From the NCBI GenBank assembly GCA_030045215.1, contig JASIBJ010000685.1, forward strand, positions 1 to 7,278: 7,278 nucleotides of DNA. The letters are read 5' to 3'. The DNA comes from Streptosporangiaceae bacterium. Its GTDB lineage: Bacteria; Actinomycetota; Actinomycetes; Streptosporangiales; Streptosporangiaceae. The notes beneath the pieces were generated by a model that did no database searches, was not told the origin of the DNA, and saw only the letters and a list, made by a program, of their open reading frames with translations. Shown here piece by piece: positions 5,641 to 7,278 of the stretch. How positions within the stretch are numbered: the stretch's first letter is position 1; each line of letters starts with the position of its first letter. Position numbers and translations under genes: made by a program.

Positions 5641-6759
5641 ATGACGCCTAACCCGGCTGGCAGCCCAATGGGTCAGCAGCGGCGGCGGCCAACCGTGACC
5701 CGGCTCGTCCTCACCGCCACGGCCGGCTTTGCTCTCTTGCTGGCGGCCGGATGCTCGGGCGGCAGCAGCGGTACGAGCCCGGTCGCGGGGACCATCACGA
5801 TTGCCGCGGTCCCGAGCGTGGACGACGCGCCGCTGTGGCTGGCCAAAGAGCGGGGCCTCTTCTCGGCGGCCGGGCTGAACGTGCAGATCAACGCCGTCAG
5901 CAGCGACGCCGCCGCGGTGGCCGAGGTCGCGAACGGCCAGGCGCAGATTGCCGCCAGCGATTACGGCAATATCCTCGCCTACCAGGCCTCTCCGAGAAAC
6001 GTCGGCAACCCGCTGTACCTCGTGGCCGACGGCTACGACGCGGGCACGGGCAACGTGGAGGTCATGGTCGATCCGCCCTCCTCCACCAACCTGCACCCGA
6101 TCACCAGCCCGTCGCAGCTAACGAACCGGAAGATCGGCATACCGAGTCAGCTGACCATCGACGCCAACGGCGCGCCCGCTGCCGATAGCTCGCCGACACC
6201 GACCGTTCCCGCCGGGTTCCCCAGCAGCCTCGACGCGGTCGCGGCATCCGCGGAGATCTCCGATTACTTGCTCAACGTCTCGCTGGTCGTTCACTGGCAG
6301 CCGATGTCGGAGCAGGAGGAACTCGCCGAGCTTCAGAGCGGGGCACTGAAGGCAGCCCTGCTGACCCAGCCGTACGTGTATGAGGCGGAGGCCGGCTTCG
6401 GCGCCGTGGAGCTGACCGACGTCTTCAGCGGCCAGACCGCGAACCTGCCGTTGTCCGGCTACATCGCCTCGGACTCGTGGGCCGAGGACCACTCCCAGGC
6501 GATTGCCGACTTCAGGTCGGCGCTCGACAACGCCCAGACGCAGGCGTCAACGATCGGACCGATCCAGCAGACGCTCCAGAGCGCGCTGGGCATCAGCGTG
6601 GCCGATGCCGACATGACAAGCCTCGGGACCTACCCCACCAGCGTCAGCAGCATGCAGATATCGCGGGTCGCTCTGCTGATCCAGAACGCCCACGTCGTGA
6701 CGGTGGACACGCCAGACTTCCTGAGCAGCCTGCTGACCCTGCCCGCCTCGAAGTCCTGA
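5641..6759 (+). CDS. ABC transporter substrate-binding lipoprotein (NMT1/SsuA-like)
   Basis: This 372-residue secreted lipoprotein is probably a solute-binding protein of the SsuA/ThiY/NMT1-like type. The signal peptide has a basic start with RRR at 14-16, a hydrophobic core (RLVLTATAGFALLLAA) and the lipobox LAAGC, with the lipidated cysteine at residue 38. A Gly/Ser linker follows. The mature domain opens with TITIAAVPSVDDAPLWLAKE and RGLFSAAGLNVQI, the pattern by which this family recognises its ligand near the first strand-helix turn. NGQAQIAASDYGNILAYQ and the later LQSGALKAALLTQPYVYEAE also fit the two-lobed fold. The ligand cannot be named: family members bind sulfonates, taurine, nitrate, or thiamine precursors. 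ATG 5641 has AGGAG four bases upstream. No permease or ATPase gene lies beside it in the window. It is divergent from the conservon and convergent with the next gene, with an 18-bp gap and no obvious terminator. Confidence 0.88.
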   Translation: MTPNPAGSPMGQQRRRPTVTRLVLTATAGFALLLAAGCSGGSSGTSPVAGTITIAAVPSVDDAPLWLAKERGLFSAAGLNVQINAVSSDAAAVAEVANGQAQIAASDYGNILAYQASPRNVGNPLYLVADGYDAGTGNVEVMVDPPSSTNLHPITSPSQLTNRKIGIPSQLTIDANGAPAADSSPTPTVPAGFPSSLDAVAASAEISDYLLNVSLVVHWQPMSEQEELAELQSGALKAALLTQPYVYEAEAGFGAVELTDVFSGQTANLPLSGYIASDSWAEDHSQAIADFRSALDNAQTQASTIGPIQQTLQSALGISVADADMTSLGTYPTSVSSMQISRVALLIQNAHVVTVDTPDFLSSLLTLPASKS

Positions 6760-6777
6760 GCCAGCGGAGGACCGGAG

Positions 6778-7278
6778 TCAGGCGGTCAGGCCGAGCAGTC
6801 GCGCGATCACCATCCGCTGCACCTCTGAGGTGCCCTCGCCGATCTCGAGCACCTTGGCGTCGCGGTAGAACCTGCCCACCGGGAACTCGTTCATGAACCC
6901 GTAACCGCCGAAGATCTGCGTCGCCTCCCTGGCGTTGTCCATCGCGGCGTTCGAGCAGGTCAGCTTCGCGATCGCCGCCTGCTTCTTGAACGGTTCCCCC
7001 GCGATCAACCGCGCCACCGCGTCGTACCAGGCCAGGCGGGCGGTGTGCGCCCGCGCTTCCATGTCCGCGATCTTGAACTGGATAGCCTGGTAGTGGGCCA
7101 GCTCGTGGCCGAACGCGGCTCGCTCGTGCACGTAGCGCAGGCATTCGTCCACGCAGCCCTGGGCCAGGCCGGCCGAGAGGGCCGCGATGGCGACCCGGCC
7201 CTCATCCAGCGTCTGCAGGAACTGCGCGTAGCCGCGGCCAAGCTCGCCCAGCAGGTGGTCGGCGGGCACCCGGCAGGA
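6778..7278 (-). CDS. Acyl-CoA dehydrogenase, C-terminal part (cut by window edge)
   Basis: This is the C-terminal 166 codons of a FAD-dependent acyl-CoA dehydrogenase, which introduces an alpha-beta double bond into an acyl-CoA and passes electrons to electron-transfer flavoprotein. The frame stays open to the right edge, so the start is missing. The visible part begins RVPADHLLGELGRG, the family's loop before the C-terminal helical bundle. It continues with GRVAIAALSAGLAQG and RYVHERAAFGHELAHYQAIQFKIADM. QIFGGYGFMNEFPVGRFYRDAK is the FAD-contacting region. IGEGTSEVQRMVIAR contains the glutamate (codon 6835-6837) that acts as catalytic base in the MCAD/SCAD type. The likely substrate cannot be told. 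Short internal GTG codons such as 7267-7269 are not the true start, since the motif continues upstream. The gene ends 18 bp from the convergent lipoprotein gene. Confidence 0.95.
   Translation of the reverse strand, partial: SCRVPADHLLGELGRGYAQFLQTLDEGRVAIAALSAGLAQGCVDECLRYVHERAAFGHELAHYQAIQFKIADMEARAHTARLAWYDAVARLIAGEPFKKQAAIAKLTCSNAAMDNAREATQIFGGYGFMNEFPVGRFYRDAKVLEIGEGTSEVQRMVIARLLGLTA

Noticed and set aside
5572..6096. Minus-strand open frame opposite the start of the lipoprotein gene
   Set aside because: The plus strand has a ribosome binding site, signal peptide and lipobox; the minus frame shows no domain.

Overview
The window is high-GC DNA with the codon habits of an actinomycete: many GTG starts, strong AGGAG-type ribosome binding sites, and no encoded CCA on the tRNA. 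The gene content agrees. It includes a conservon (cvnABCD-type signalling operon), a YDLRHACLSTWLN-type integrase typical of actinobacterial integrative elements, and an NMT1/SsuA-like lipoprotein. The genus cannot be read from this sequence.

Layout. Positions 2-328 (+) hold the 3' end of a tyrosine integrase that enters from the left edge. Its second active-site histidine box appears destroyed by a compensating pair of indels. A 153-bp spacer separates it from a CAU-anticodon tRNA gene (482-555, -), the probable integration target. Positions 636-5323 (-) form a four-gene conservon. In transcription order it encodes a large NIT/HAMP sensor histidine kinase (cvnA), a roadblock/LC7 protein (cvnB), a DUF742 protein (cvnC) and a small Ras-like GTPase (cvnD). 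cvnB, cvnC and cvnD are tightly packed; a 133-bp palindrome-rich gap separates cvnA from cvnB. A 317-bp divergent intergenic region with several dyads leads to a solitary ABC-type substrate-binding lipoprotein (5641-6759, +). The last gene is the C-terminal half of an acyl-CoA dehydrogenase (6778-7278, -), convergent with the lipoprotein and cut by the right edge.

How the parts may work together. In the conservon family the kinase, roadblock protein, DUF742 protein and GTPase are thought to form a membrane-associated complex resembling a eukaryotic receptor/G-protein module. Here the sensor has an extracytoplasmic nitrate-sensing-like domain and sits head to head with a secreted binding lipoprotein that has no transporter partner in view. 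A functional link between them is an inference, not something the sequence proves. The integrase-tRNA arrangement marks the probable edge of an integrated, possibly decaying, mobile element lying to the left.
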